This document shows positions 17,746 to 26,795 of a stretch of DNA of 64,000 nucleotides, one piece after another. This stretch comes from Sphingomonas profundi (GTDB lineage: Bacteria > Pseudomonadota > Alphaproteobacteria > Sphingomonadales > Sphingomonadaceae), in contig NZ_CP046535.1 of the NCBI RefSeq assembly GCF_009739515.1, positions 4,406,501 to 4,470,500 on the forward strand. The letters are read 5' to 3'. The position numbers and the translations under genes are program-made. Numbering within the stretch: position 1 is the stretch's first letter; every line of letters starts with the position of its first letter. The notes beneath the pieces are model-generated. The model was not told where the DNA came from and did no database searches. It saw nothing but the letters and a program-made list of their open reading frames with translations.

Positions 17746-18963
17746 CTATGAGAAGCCGTAAGGTCGGTAGGCGCCGTTGATGAACAGCTCGATCTGCCCG
17801 GCGCCGACGCTCGTCGATCCGTCAGGCGCGTAGGTCGTGATCCGCGAGAGATACTCTACGCCGTAGATCGGCGCGCTATAGTCCGCGCCCTGCCTCATGC
17901 TGTCCGGCTGGTTCTTGCCCGCTGAGCCATAGGGCGTGAAATCGAACGGCTGCGCGCTAAAATCGAAATGATCCCACTCGGTCGCGAGCGCTTCGGAGCC
18001 GTGATAGCTGTGAAATGTCCCGCCATCCTTCCAGCTGCCCGGCGTATAGCCCATCGTCTGCGTCACCCACGGGGGCGAGGCGGTCTCGAACACCTGCCGC
18101 CATGCCCGGCCATGCTCGTCCGTGAGGTTGAGCGTGGCCGATTTCAGCAGCTTCTTGCCCGGCTCGAACACCAGCGCGTGCGAACCGGCGGCAAGCGTCA
18201 CCGCCTCCGCGTCCCATCCCTTGCAGATCCGGCCGGCGAAGGGTGTGCCGAACACATCGTTGAACTTGCGCTGCACGCCATCGGCATCCTCGTGCAAGTG
18301 ATAGAAGCCCGAATAGTCGCCGGTCCTGAAAACCGTCCAGAAGCGGAGCGCCCGCACCGGGCCGTCCTCCCGGCGCGGCGGCAGCCAGCGCGGGTCCGGC
18401 GCGATCGGCGGCCGCTCGACATAGAGGCCCCAGCTGTGATCCCGCACGGCGACCCAGCCGTCCGCGCCCACGTCCCAGCGACGCCCGGGCCATTGCAGCC
18501 AGCCTTCGGCGGCGCCAGGCTGGGAGTAGCGACGCTGGTCCGTCGTGCGGCGCCCGCGACTGATAGCCGTGTGATGCTCTTCCAGGAAAGCGGGGGATGT
18601 GCCTTTCCACAGGAAATCGAAGGCGATGCCGCTGCCATTCTCATCGAGAACCAGCCGGATCACCTTGAGCGGCTCGATGATCTCGACACGGAACGGCCCC
18701 ACCGAAAGCGCAAATTCTCGGCGCCAGCAGCGGCTGAAGCGGAACGTACGCTGCACGCCCGCCACGTTGATCAGCGCATAGCCGCCGATCATGTCGGTAT
18801 TCGGGTTGATGCGGAACCCGGTGCAGAACATCACCTGCTCGTCCGGATTCATCACCGCGAAATAATAGCCCTCATCCCAGTTCAGATCGGTTGAGGGGAT
18901 GTGGCTGAACGGCTGCGGCGCCTGATGGACGGGGAACTCGTCATAGGGCGTCAGGATATCCAC
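17746..18963 (-). CDS. Lipocalin-like protein of unknown function (DUF7065/DUF7064-like)
   Basis: A 405-residue, strand-rich soluble protein with many W, Y and F residues and no signal peptide. WVAVRDHSWGLYV carries an RD-x-SWG motif also present in the 40428 protein (NLSIRDRSWGERR); both also share an N-terminal pattern of aromatic strand, P and IN/TxPN. I place both in the AttH/CrtC-like family of uncharacterised two-domain beta proteins, from memory of that family. The start is GTG 18963 with AAGGA six bases before it. It leads the operon that continues with the altered kinase, the 170-residue protein and a SnoaL protein. Ligand binding or hydration of an isoprenoid-like substrate is possible but unproven. 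Confidence 0.7.
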   Translation of the reverse strand: MDILTPYDEFPVHQAPQPFSHIPSTDLNWDEGYYFAVMNPDEQVMFCTGFRINPNTDMIGGYALINVAGVQRTFRFSRCWRREFALSVGPFRVEIIEPLKVIRLVLDENGSGIAFDFLWKGTSPAFLEEHHTAISRGRRTTDQRRYSQPGAAEGWLQWPGRRWDVGADGWVAVRDHSWGLYVERPPIAPDPRWLPPRREDGPVRALRFWTVFRTGDYSGFYHLHEDADGVQRKFNDVFGTPFAGRICKGWDAEAVTLAAGSHALVFEPGKKLLKSATLNLTDEHGRAWRQVFETASPPWVTQTMGYTPGSWKDGGTFHSYHGSEALATEWDHFDFSAQPFDFTPYGSAGKNQPDSMRQGADYSAPIYGVEYLSRITTYAPDGSTSVGAGQIELFINGAYRPYGFS

Positions 18964-19264
18964 GATCGTTCCTTTCGGGCGGTCTGCTCCAGTGGCGCGG
19001 TCTTACGAGGAAGGTGCGGAGCGGCCGGCTGATCGGTCGCCCGCATCCCCGCTACCACCACGCTTGGTCGCTCCAGAAACACGGCGCGCGGCCGCCAAAT
19101 GCAGTGCTATCTTCCGCCGCGGCTCTGCGACATGCCCGTGACCGTCACGCGGCTTATGCTGGGGCGCAACCGCCCTTCGCCCGGTCGTTATCGCTTGAAC
19201 CACCGGCCGGCCGGCCGGAAAAGACCCGGCGTCCGCACGATAGATCGACGAAAGACACGGCCGA
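18964..19264. promoter_or_regulatory. Divergent promoter region
   Basis: This 301-base gap separates the start of the lipocalin-like gene (minus) from the nitronate monooxygenase-like gene (plus), so promoters for both operons should lie here. The sequence is as GC-rich as coding DNA and contains repeated GGCCGG blocks around 19196-19215. I see no convincing -35/-10 pair, operator palindrome or small gene. Confidence 0.35.
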
Positions 19265-20200
19265 ATGACAATGCCCGCCTGGCTCGACGGCCGCCTCCGC
19301 CTACCGGCCATCGCCTCGCCGATGTTCATCGTCTCGCAGCCGGAGCTCGTGCTGGCGGAATGTCGCGGCGGTATCGTCGGCGCCTTCCCGTCGCTGAATG
19401 CCCGTCCACCCGGCACGTTCGAGGCATGGCTCCGCCGCCTCCGGCGTGAGCTGACGGACGGTGACGCTCCGTTCGCGGTCAACCTGATCGTGCATCGCAC
19501 CAACGCCCGGCTGGAGGAGGATCTGGCCCTCTGCGTGCGTTACGAAGTGCCGATCGTCATCACCTCCCTGGGTGCGCGCGCCGATGTGAACGATGCGATC
19601 CACGGCTATGGCGGTCTCGTCCTGCATGACGTGATCGACGACCGATTTGCCCGCAAGGCGATCGAAAAGGGGGCGGACGGGCTCGTCGCGGTCGCTGCCG
19701 GGGCAGGCGGCCACGCTGGCACGCTCTCGCCGTTCGCGCTGGTGCAGGAGATCAGGGCGTGGTTCGATGGCCCGCTAGCCCTATCCGGGGCGATCGCCAC
19801 GGGTGGCGCCATCGCCGCGGCGCGCGCCATGGGGGCAGATCTGGCCTATATCGGCTCCGCCTTCATCGCAACCGAGGAGGCCAATGCCGAGCAGGCCTAC
19901 AAGGATATGATCGTCGCAAGCAGCGCCCGCGACATCCTCTATTCGCCGTTGTTCACCGGCGTGCACGGCAATTATCTGAGACCCAGCATCGTGAAGTCGG
20001 GCCTCGATCCGGATAATCTGCCGGACACGGCGGGATCGCAGATGAGCTTCGGCGACGCGAGCGGCGGCCGCAAGGCCTGGCGCGACGTGTGGGGCTGCGG
20101 GCAGGGCATCGGCGCCGTGAATAAGGTGGTGCCCGCCGCCGCGCTGATCGAGCGTCTCGCCACCGAATATCACGCCGCCCTGCGGCGGCTGGCCGCCTGA
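19265..20200 (+). CDS. Nitronate monooxygenase-like FMN enzyme
   Basis: A 311-residue TIM-barrel flavoprotein of the nitronate monooxygenase / 2-nitropropane dioxygenase family. Seen are LRLPAIASPMFIVSQPEL at the start of the barrel, VAAGAGGHAGTLSPFALV with the family's GGHxG FMN-phosphate region, and LALSGAIATGGAIAAARAMG followed by AYIGSAFIATEEA. In catabolic clusters such enzymes often act on activated carbon acids rather than on nitronates, and some are enoyl-ACP/CoA-type reductases, so the substrate is open. It is followed 35 bases later by the MDR reductase in an apparent two-gene operon. Confidence 0.87.
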   Translation: MTMPAWLDGRLRLPAIASPMFIVSQPELVLAECRGGIVGAFPSLNARPPGTFEAWLRRLRRELTDGDAPFAVNLIVHRTNARLEEDLALCVRYEVPIVITSLGARADVNDAIHGYGGLVLHDVIDDRFARKAIEKGADGLVAVAAGAGGHAGTLSPFALVQEIRAWFDGPLALSGAIATGGAIAAARAMGADLAYIGSAFIATEEANAEQAYKDMIVASSARDILYSPLFTGVHGNYLRPSIVKSGLDPDNLPDTAGSQMSFGDASGGRKAWRDVWGCGQGIGAVNKVVPAAALIERLATEYHAALRRLAA

Positions 20201-20235
20201 GCCTCGCCGGAGACGGGCAATCGGAGGAGATCGAC

Positions 20236-21234
20236 GTGAAGCGTTACGAACTGGCCGCGCCGGCGACGCTGGAGACCCTCGCCTTCGTCGAGCGGGATCC
20301 GCCTCGTCCGGCCTCGGGCGAGGTACTCGTTCGCGTGCGGGCGACGTCGCTGAACTTTCACGACTATCTCGTCGTCACCGGGATATTGCCTGCCGCTCCC
20401 GGCCGCGTGCCGATGTCGGACGGCGCAGGGGAAGTGGTCGAGGTCGGCGCGGATGTCACCGCCTTCCGGGTTGGCGATCGCGTGATCGGGACCTTCTTTC
20501 CCGACTGGCCGGATGGGCGGCCGAGCGCCGCACATGCGAGCCGAATGCGCGGCGATCAGGTCGATGGTTTCGCCAGCGAATATGTCGCCCTGCCGGAGCG
20601 GGACTTCACGGCCGCCCCGGCCGGGCTGAGCGATGCGGAAGCGGCCACGCTGCCATGCGCGGCGCTCACCGCCTGGCGGGCGCTGGTGGTGGAGGGCGGC
20701 ATCAGGCCGGGCGATCGGGTGCTGGTGCAGGGCAGCGGCGGGGTATCGATCTTCGCCGTCCAGTTCGCCAAGCTCGCAGGGGCGACGGTGATCGCCACCA
20801 CCTCGTCCGAGGCGAAGGCCGAGCGGCTGAAGGCGATCGGCGCCGATCATGTGCTGAACTATAACGAGACCCCCAAGTGGGGCGCCGCCGCCAGGAGGAT
20901 CAGCGATGGCGGCGTCGATCATGTGGTCGAGGTTGTCGGCGGCGATCTGGCGCAATCGCTTACCGCCCTGCGCGTCGGCGGGCGTCTGAGCCTCGTTGGG
21001 GCGCTCAGCCGGCAGCCGATCCAGTTCGCCGCGATGTACGCGATCGGCGCGAACGCGCGGATCACCGGACTTACGGTGGGCAGCCGGCAGCATCAGCGGG
21101 ATATGGTGCGGGCGATCGAGGTCGCCGGCCTGAAGCCAGTGATAGACAGCCGCTTCCCGCTGGCGGACCTTGCCGGCGCGTTTCGTCATCAGGCGGCGCA
21201 GGCGCATTTCGGCAAGATCTGCGTCACCCTGTAA
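20236..21234 (+). CDS. Zinc-independent MDR alcohol dehydrogenase / quinone oxidoreductase
   Basis: A 332-residue medium-chain dehydrogenase/reductase. The N-terminal GroES-like domain (LNFHDYLVVTGILP, VPMSDGAGEVVEVG, FRVGDRVIG) lacks the cysteine and histidine ligands of zinc alcohol dehydrogenases. The Rossmann domain has LVQGSGGVSIFAVQFAKLAG and ATTSSEAKAERLKAIGADHV; basic and serine residues after beta-2 favour NADPH. The start is GTG 20236 with GGAGGA seven bases upstream. It would reduce an alkene or quinone, or oxidise an alcohol, in company with the upstream FMN enzyme. A short hairpin follows the stop. Confidence 0.9.
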   Translation: MKRYELAAPATLETLAFVERDPPRPASGEVLVRVRATSLNFHDYLVVTGILPAAPGRVPMSDGAGEVVEVGADVTAFRVGDRVIGTFFPDWPDGRPSAAHASRMRGDQVDGFASEYVALPERDFTAAPAGLSDAEAATLPCAALTAWRALVVEGGIRPGDRVLVQGSGGVSIFAVQFAKLAGATVIATTSSEAKAERLKAIGADHVLNYNETPKWGAAARRISDGGVDHVVEVVGGDLAQSLTALRVGGRLSLVGALSRQPIQFAAMYAIGANARITGLTVGSRQHQRDMVRAIEVAGLKPVIDSRFPLADLAGAFRHQAAQAHFGKICVTL

Positions 21235-21236
21235 TC

Positions 21237-21253
21237 GGCGGCGTCGTGCCGCC
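21237..21253. terminator. Small hairpin between convergent genes
   Basis: GGCGGC at 21237-21242 pairs with GCCGCC at 21248-21253 around a five-base loop, two bases after the MDR stop and just before the convergent MFS stop. It lacks a T-tract, so termination strength is doubtful. Confidence 0.35.
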
Positions 21254-21271
21254 TCGCCGTCGACGCACTCG

Positions 21272-22627
21272 CTAACCCGTACGGGCCAGCCGTCGCCCGG
21301 CGAGATACAGGTGGATCGCGCTCCACAGCAGGATCAGGCTGATCGCCACCATGCCGGCGCGAATGCCAGTGGCCGATGCGGCCTGGCATGCGGTCGCGAG
21401 CGCCGCCGCCGGTTCGTGGCAGGCGACGGCGAAGCCTTGCCGCGGATCGCCGTCGAACGCGGCGGCGGAAACCCGATCGCTGACCAGCCCGATGAGCGGC
21501 GGACCAAAGCCGAGGCCGACGAGATTGATGATGAGGAACAGCACGGACGCCGCCGTGGCCCGCATTCGCGCATCCACCATCGCGTGCACCTGCGCGAATG
21601 TGGGGGCGATATAGGTATAGATGCAGGCGGTGCCGGCCATAAGCAGGATTGTCGCCGGCAAGAGGCCACCGGTTGCGAAGCCCAGCACGAAGCAGGGCGT
21701 GGCGGCCAGCATCATTGCCGCGGGGATCCACCCGTAGGTGCGCACGTCGCGCCGGCCGTAGCGGTCCGCCGCGAAGCCGCCGAACAGGGTGCCGATGCCG
21801 GCGGCGGCACCGTTCACCAGACCGGCGATCAGCCCCACCTGCCCGATCTCCAGCCCGTGTGCGCGGATCAGGAACGATGGCAGGAACGCCGCCACGCCAT
21901 AGCCCACCAGCACCACCAGCGAGGCACCGGCGGCGAACTGGCGGAAAGCCGCGTTGCCCGCCAGCAGCCGTAAAACGGTGAGCGTGCCCGGCGGGCGCGT
22001 ATCGAGCGGCGTCGGATCGAAGCGGCCGCGCGGCACATGTGGGATCAGCAGCAGCACCAGGCCGACCAGCACGAAGCCCAGCGGACCGAGCACCAGGAAC
22101 GCCGCCCGCCAGCCCCACAGATGCGCCAGCCACCCGGCCAGCGCCGCGCCAAGAAAGGCGCCGACCGGAACGCCGAACGTATAGATCGCCAGCGCCCGCC
22201 CGCGCCGCTCCGGCGGAAACAGGTCGGCGATCAGCGAATGGGAGGCGGGATTGCCCCCGGCCTCGCCGATGCTCACGCCCACGCGCGCGATCAGCAGATG
22301 CGCATAGGTCTGCGCCAGCCCGCACAGCAGGGTCATCAGCGACCAGAAGAACAGGCACGCGGCGATGATGCGCGAGCGGCTATGATGTTCGGCCAGCCGC
22401 GCGACCGGCAGGCTCATGGTGGAATAGAGGATCGCGAACACCGGCCCGCTGAGCAGACCCAGCTGCCAGTCCGACAGGCCGAGTTCGTGCTTGATCGGCT
22501 CCTGCAACACGCCGAGCGCCGTCCGGTCGATGTAGCTCATCATATAGGTGAGCAGCAGCACGGCCAGAGCGAGGCCGGCCTGTCGCGTGGTGATGCCGGT
22601 GGCGTATATCGGCGGGGCGGGCGACAA
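21272..22627 (-). CDS. MFS transporter
   Basis: A 451-residue inner-membrane permease of the major facilitator superfamily with about 12 hydrophobic segments. After helix 2 is a typical GPVFAILYSTMSLPVARLAE loop, and RSRIIAACLFFWSLMTLLCG then GVSIGEAGGNPASHSLIADL are hallmarks of the group often annotated as hexuronate/spinster-like MFS. The last TM pair follows GDPRQGFAVACHEPAAAL. The start appears to be TTG at 22627. It would move the pathway substrate or a product across the inner membrane and is in a minus-strand group with a hydrolase and oxidase. Confidence 0.9.
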   Translation of the reverse strand: MSPAPPIYATGITTRQAGLALAVLLLTYMMSYIDRTALGVLQEPIKHELGLSDWQLGLLSGPVFAILYSTMSLPVARLAEHHSRSRIIAACLFFWSLMTLLCGLAQTYAHLLIARVGVSIGEAGGNPASHSLIADLFPPERRGRALAIYTFGVPVGAFLGAALAGWLAHLWGWRAAFLVLGPLGFVLVGLVLLLIPHVPRGRFDPTPLDTRPPGTLTVLRLLAGNAAFRQFAAGASLVVLVGYGVAAFLPSFLIRAHGLEIGQVGLIAGLVNGAAAGIGTLFGGFAADRYGRRDVRTYGWIPAAMMLAATPCFVLGFATGGLLPATILLMAGTACIYTYIAPTFAQVHAMVDARMRATAASVLFLIINLVGLGFGPPLIGLVSDRVSAAAFDGDPRQGFAVACHEPAAALATACQAASATGIRAGMVAISLILLWSAIHLYLAGRRLARTG

Positions 22628-22633
22628 GGTTCG

Positions 22634-22918
22634 CTATCCCGCCGGCTGGTCTGGTGTGGCGTCTCCGGCACGGCCGATGGTTCCGCGTTGCTCGCGCAGC
22701 AAGGCGAGCACCGCCGCGCCGAGTGGCGACGCGGTCATCGAGAAATTGCCGTCGGTCTGGGAGAGACCAGCGTCGAGCAGCGCATGGAACGCCCACCAGA
22801 TTTCGTCGGGGAGATGGCCGCGATCGCGGAACGGGAGCGCGAGCAGAGCCCCCCGTTCGCTCTCGCTCAACTCTCGGGCGATCTGCGCAACATAGTCTGG
22901 AGACATTGCGGGTTCCAT
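22634..22918 (-). CDS. Small hypothetical protein (94 aa)
   Basis: I do not recognise a family. The 94-residue product is acidic and helical (YVAQIARELSESERGALLAL, DEIWWAFHALLDAGL) and ends TASPLGAAVLALLREQRGTI, which resembles a small wing-helix-like or binding domain. It fits snugly between the hydrolase (12 bases upstream) and the MFS gene (six bases downstream) on the same strand, which argues for a real gene. Start could be the first ATG or the internal MSPDYVAQ. Confidence 0.6.
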   Translation of the reverse strand: MEPAMSPDYVAQIARELSESERGALLALPFRDRGHLPDEIWWAFHALLDAGLSQTDGNFSMTASPLGAAVLALLREQRGTIGRAGDATPDQPAG

Positions 22919-22930
22919 CGGCAGAAGCGA

Positions 22931-23815
22931 TCAGGTGGCGTCGCTTGAGGGAGCGGCGGCGAGATCGTCGAGGAAGCCAATCACCGCCGCCGAGAAACTG
23001 TCATTGTCGTCACCCGCCACCATGTGGCTGGCCCCGGCTATGTCCACATGACGAAGCTGTGGCACGATTCGCTTGAACTCCGCGAGCGCCTCGTCCGAGA
23101 CCATTTCGGAACGCCGTCCGCGCACCAGCAACGCCGGCACCGCGATGCCGGCCGCGGCGTCGCGCAGCTGCCGGGAAAACGTGTCGAGATCGCGCGTGTG
23201 ATCGAGCAGGCGGGGATCCCAGCGCCAGTACCAGCGGCCGTCGTCTCGCGCGATAAGGTTGCGCTTCAGGCCCTCGGACGAAGCCGGACGAGAGCGCGCG
23301 GGATTATAGGCCTGCACGGCGTCGGCTGCCTCGTCCAGCGTGGCGAAGCCGTCCGGCCGGGCCTTCATGAAAGCCTGGATGCGGCGGGATTCAGAGGTGT
23401 CGACCGCCAGCGCGATATCCACCGCAACCAGACCGCGAAAGCGGCCGGCATGCTCGCCGCATGCAGTGATCGAGGTCATGCCGCCCATGCTCGCACCGAT
23501 CAGCACGGGGCGGCTCGCGCAGCCCTCGATCATGCGGAACAGGTCCGCCACATGGCCGTCCGTGCCGTAATCGCCGTCGGGGTTCCACGCGCTCTCGCCA
23601 TGTCCTCGCGCATCGTAGGCGATCGCCGTCCACCCGCGTTCGGCGAGCACGCGCGCGGTGTCGCGCCAGGCATGACGCGTCTGGCCGCCGCCGTGCAGCA
23701 GGATCGCGTCGCCTATCGAGGTGCCCGCCGGCAGCCAGCGTTCCCCGACCAGCCGGTTCGTCTCGTCTCCGGTCACGATCGGCTCAAACGCCTTCGTGGA
23801 TGTCGCCAGGTTCAA
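22931..23815 (-). CDS. Alpha/beta hydrolase
   Basis: A 294-residue alpha/beta-hydrolase. The oxyanion HGGG segment (ILLHGGGQTRHAW), the nucleophile elbow GASMGG and the C-terminal histidine in AGASHMVAGDDND are present, and AIAYDARGHGES is the usual strand before helix B. It would hydrolyse an ester, lactone or C-C bond; with no meta-cleavage dioxygenase nearby, esterase or lactonase is the safer guess. The TTG start at 23815 overlaps the stop of the FAD oxidase by four bases, with AAGG upstream, so it is co-expressed with that gene. Confidence 0.9.
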   Translation of the reverse strand: MNLATSTKAFEPIVTGDETNRLVGERWLPAGTSIGDAILLHGGGQTRHAWRDTARVLAERGWTAIAYDARGHGESAWNPDGDYGTDGHVADLFRMIEGCASRPVLIGASMGGMTSITACGEHAGRFRGLVAVDIALAVDTSESRRIQAFMKARPDGFATLDEAADAVQAYNPARSRPASSEGLKRNLIARDDGRWYWRWDPRLLDHTRDLDTFSRQLRDAAAGIAVPALLVRGRRSEMVSDEALAEFKRIVPQLRHVDIAGASHMVAGDDNDSFSAAVIGFLDDLAAAPSSDAT

Positions 23816-25206
23816 AACAGCACCTTTCGGTTGAGCGCATGATCCGGATCGAGCGCCGAGCGGACACGTCGCATGACGTCCAATGCCCCCGGAGAGACAT
23901 GCCCGGGCAGGAAAGCACGCTTCAACCGACCGACACCATGCTCCGCCGTAAGCGCGCCGCCGAACTCGCCGACGACCCCATACACGCAGTGCTCGATCTC
24001 GATCTCCCGCGCGGCCGTATCGGGTCCGATGTGGATGCCGAGGTGCAGGTTGTTATCGCCCAGATGACCGAAGGTGACCGTGCGGACGCGCGCGAAGCGT
24101 TCTTCCAACGCCGCCCGCGCCTCCGCGACGAATGCTTCGGCTCGCCGGATATCGACGCTGATGTCAAAGGAGACGAACGGGCTCATCGCGCGCACGATGA
24201 TCTCGGAGCCCTCGCGCACGCGCCACAGGTCCGCCGCCTGCTGGCCGGAATTGGCCATCACGGCGTCACCGATCACGCCCGCCGCATAGGCGCCTTCGAG
24301 GAAGCGGTCGAACAAGACGGCGTCCGTCTCCGCATCATAGCCCATCGTCTCGACCAGCACGCAGAACGGGAAGCGCGTGTCGATCGGCATGCGGGTCGCA
24401 TCATGCCCGGCGACGAGGACGTAATAATCCTGCCACATCACTTCGAAGGCGGACAGCGCCGGCAGGCGGCGCGCCCGCGAGAGCAGGTCGAGCACGGCGG
24501 CGAAACCCGCCAGCCCCACGAACGCGACATGCTGGCTGCACGGCGCCGCCACCAACCTCAGTACGGCGCGCGTGACGATGCCGGTCGTTCCTTCGGACCC
24601 GATGAAGAGATGCTTCAGATCGTAGCCCGTATTGTTCTTCACCAGCCGGTTCATGGCGCTCACCACCGTGCCGTCGGCCAGCACGGCTTCGATGCCGAGC
24701 ACGTTGGCGCGCGTCATGCCCCAGCGCACGACGCGATTGCCTCCCGCGTTGGTGGCGATACTGCCGCCTACCGTGGCGCTGCCCTTCGCGCCGAAATCCA
24801 CCGGATACAGCAGATCACGCTCGGCAGCCGCGTTCTGCACCGCCTCGATCGTTACCCCGGCCTCCACCGTCATGCACGGCCCGACCGGATCGACCTCCTC
24901 GATCCGGTTCATCCGCTCAAGCGACAGCACGATGTCGTCCGCATCGGCATAAGCGCCGCCTGCCACGCCGGTGCGCCCCCCGTGCGTCACCACGCCTTGC
25001 CCGCGCGCCTGACAAAAGGACAGGATGCGAGACACGTCTTCGGTGCAGGCGGGACGGACGATGGCCGGGCCCAGCGGCGGCACCGGGCGGAAGGGATCGC
25101 AGGAGCGCGCCCTTACGTCGGTGCCGGTCACCAGGCCCCGATCGCCCACGATCGCTCTCAAACCCTCGATCAGCGCCTCGTCGTGCGGGCGGGCGCGTGC
25201 CGCCAT
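23812..25206 (-). CDS. FAD-linked oxidase (D-lactate dehydrogenase / GlcD type)
   Basis: A 464-residue FAD-binding oxidoreductase of the vanillyl-alcohol-oxidase fold. The FAD-binding N-terminal half shows ATVGGSIATNAGGNRVVRWG and LFIGSEGTTGIVTRAVLRL; the C-terminal cap domain ends with the histidine-containing FGHLGDNNLHL and LTAEHGVGRLKR motifs of D-2-hydroxyacid dehydrogenases. It probably oxidises a D-2-hydroxy acid to a 2-oxo acid, which could feed the 2-oxoacid oxidoreductase at 27271. The ATG at 25206 shares its base with the stop of the VOC gene (TGATG). A longer frame upstream runs through the VOC gene and is not the start. Confidence 0.88.
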   Translation of the reverse strand: MAARARPHDEALIEGLRAIVGDRGLVTGTDVRARSCDPFRPVPPLGPAIVRPACTEDVSRILSFCQARGQGVVTHGGRTGVAGGAYADADDIVLSLERMNRIEEVDPVGPCMTVEAGVTIEAVQNAAAERDLLYPVDFGAKGSATVGGSIATNAGGNRVVRWGMTRANVLGIEAVLADGTVVSAMNRLVKNNTGYDLKHLFIGSEGTTGIVTRAVLRLVAAPCSQHVAFVGLAGFAAVLDLLSRARRLPALSAFEVMWQDYYVLVAGHDATRMPIDTRFPFCVLVETMGYDAETDAVLFDRFLEGAYAAGVIGDAVMANSGQQAADLWRVREGSEIIVRAMSPFVSFDISVDIRRAEAFVAEARAALEERFARVRTVTFGHLGDNNLHLGIHIGPDTAAREIEIEHCVYGVVGEFGGALTAEHGVGRLKRAFLPGHVSPGALDVMRRVRSALDPDHALNRKVLF

Positions 25207-25664
25207 CAGGCTGCGATCGCCCGCCGGGTCTGGATCAGCTCGATCGCATACCCATCCGGATCCTTGACGAAGGCGAGCAGTGGCGCGCCTTCCATCATCG
25301 CCTTCGGCGCGCTTCCCGGCGTGCCGCCATGGTCCGCCAGACGATCGTACATGGCGGCGACATCCGGCACGCCGATGGCGATGTGACCATAGCCCGATCC
25401 GTGCGAATAATCCTCGGAGCGGTCCCAATTCCACGTCAGCTCTATGGCGGCCGGCCCGTCACGATAGCCGGCGAAGGAGAGGAACAGGATCGAGAAACGA
25501 CCCTTATCGAAGTCGTAGCGGTCCAGCAGGGCCATCCCCAAACCATCACGGTAGAACCGCAGGCTCGCATCCACGTCGCGCACGCGCAGCATCGTGTGCA
25601 GCAGGCGCGGCCGATCCGCCGCGTCCCCCCAGGCCCACATCGGATCGATACTGGCGGCACTCAC
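25206..25664 (-). CDS. VOC-family protein, glyoxalase I-like
   Basis: A compact protein of about 152 residues in the vicinal-oxygen-chelate fold, very close to lactoylglutathione lyase: LLHTMLRVRDVDASLRFYRD, then RFSILFLSFAGY, IELTWNWDRSEDYSHGSGYG and HIAIGVPDV. Likely metal ligands are the His of LHTM, Glu of IELTWNW, His of GHIAIGV and Glu of YAIELIQ. I chose GTG 25664 because GAGG lies eight bases upstream; an ATG at 25739 would add a poor, Arg-rich leader and ATG 25640 is also possible. It could detoxify methylglyoxal or rearrange a CoA or GSH adduct. Confidence 0.82.
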   Translation of the reverse strand: MSAASIDPMWAWGDAADRPRLLHTMLRVRDVDASLRFYRDGLGMALLDRYDFDKGRFSILFLSFAGYRDGPAAIELTWNWDRSEDYSHGSGYGHIAIGVPDVAAMYDRLADHGGTPGSAPKAMMEGAPLLAFVKDPDGYAIELIQTRRAIAA

Positions 25665-25769
25665 CACGGCGACCTCACTAGTGTCGGACCGGCGGGACCG
25701 TAGCGCGTTACGGGCCGTCTGCGTTGCCGAAGCCGGCACCGGCGATTGTCCGGTCCTGCACTCCCCGGA

Positions 25770-26795
25770 TCAGGCCGCCTCCAGCTGGTGCGTCCGATCC
25801 CACGCGCTCTCCAGTTCGATCGCCTCCATGGACGGTTCCATATGGGCGGCGCGATATTCGCGCGGCGGGCAGCCATAGGTCGTCTTGAACATGCGGCTGA
25901 AATGAGCCGCGCTCTTGAAGCCGGACATATAGGCGATCTCGTGGATCGGATAGTCGCGGGTGCTGGGCGCCACCAGCCAGTCCCGTGCCTTAGGCAAGCG
26001 ATTCTTCCACAACAGTTCGGAGAAGGACGTGTTGTTGGCCTTCAGCACATAGCAGAGGTAGCGCGGCGAGATGCCGCAGCTTGACGCCACCTTGTCATAG
26101 CACAAATCGGGATCGGTGAGGTTCATCAGGATGTAGTTCTCGATATCCATCAGGCGGCGATCCACCAGCCGCTGGCGCCTCGGCATATCGAGGTTGCGCG
26201 CGCGCAGATTGTCGGCGATCGCCTCAAGCAGGCTCTCGACCAGGGGCTTGGCGGCCTGCCGGCTAAGCCGTTCGCCATCCTCGACAAGCAGTTCAAGCAG
26301 TCGCTGGATGATGCTGCCCTCGGGCGTTTGCAGGCTGAACGCGCCGGTGAACTTGTCGGCTTCCTGCAGGTGCCCGAGGAACATGTCGGGCGGCACGATC
26401 GCCTGATAGGATTCGTGGGGAGACAGCCCGTCATTCTGCAAGGTCGCCGAAAACGGCACGTTCGAATCGAGGATGCCGGCCTCGCCCGCGTTGATCGTGC
26501 AGGCGCCCTGCGCGCGAACGATCTTCAGCGATCCCTGCTTGACGAACCAGATGACGCGGAAGCCCACCTTGTTGCTGCGGATATGCTGGGACGAGCGCCG
26601 ATATGACATGGCCGCACGCGTGACGAGGTGCGTCAGCGAAATCGGATAGCGCAGCGCCTTCTCGAACACGATGTCGGAAGCCTCGCCGGTAGGCATGTCG
26701 AGATCGCCATCATAGAATTCGCGCCGGGACATTTCCGCCCAGTTCCTGCGGGCATCCGCCGGGTTCGTTCCGGTGCTGGAATAGAGCCGCTGCAT
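25770..26795 (-). CDS. AraC-family transcriptional regulator
   Basis: A 341-residue regulator with an N-terminal AraC-binding-like domain (FRVIWFVKQGSLKIVRAQGA, GEAGILDSNVPFSATL) and a C-terminal double helix-turn-helix (residues about 230-330: PDLCYDKVASSCGISPRYLC, HEIAYMSGFKSAAHFSRMFK, GCPPREYR). The ATG at 26795 has GGAG six bases before it; the frame reaches 26843 but without a site. It is the first gene on the 5' side of the minus-strand VOC/oxidase/hydrolase/MFS group, 105 bases from the VOC gene, so that group is its likely target. Confidence 0.92.
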   Translation of the reverse strand: MQRLYSSTGTNPADARRNWAEMSRREFYDGDLDMPTGEASDIVFEKALRYPISLTHLVTRAAMSYRRSSQHIRSNKVGFRVIWFVKQGSLKIVRAQGACTINAGEAGILDSNVPFSATLQNDGLSPHESYQAIVPPDMFLGHLQEADKFTGAFSLQTPEGSIIQRLLELLVEDGERLSRQAAKPLVESLLEAIADNLRARNLDMPRRQRLVDRRLMDIENYILMNLTDPDLCYDKVASSCGISPRYLCYVLKANNTSFSELLWKNRLPKARDWLVAPSTRDYPIHEIAYMSGFKSAAHFSRMFKTTYGCPPREYRAAHMEPSMEAIELESAWDRTHQLEAA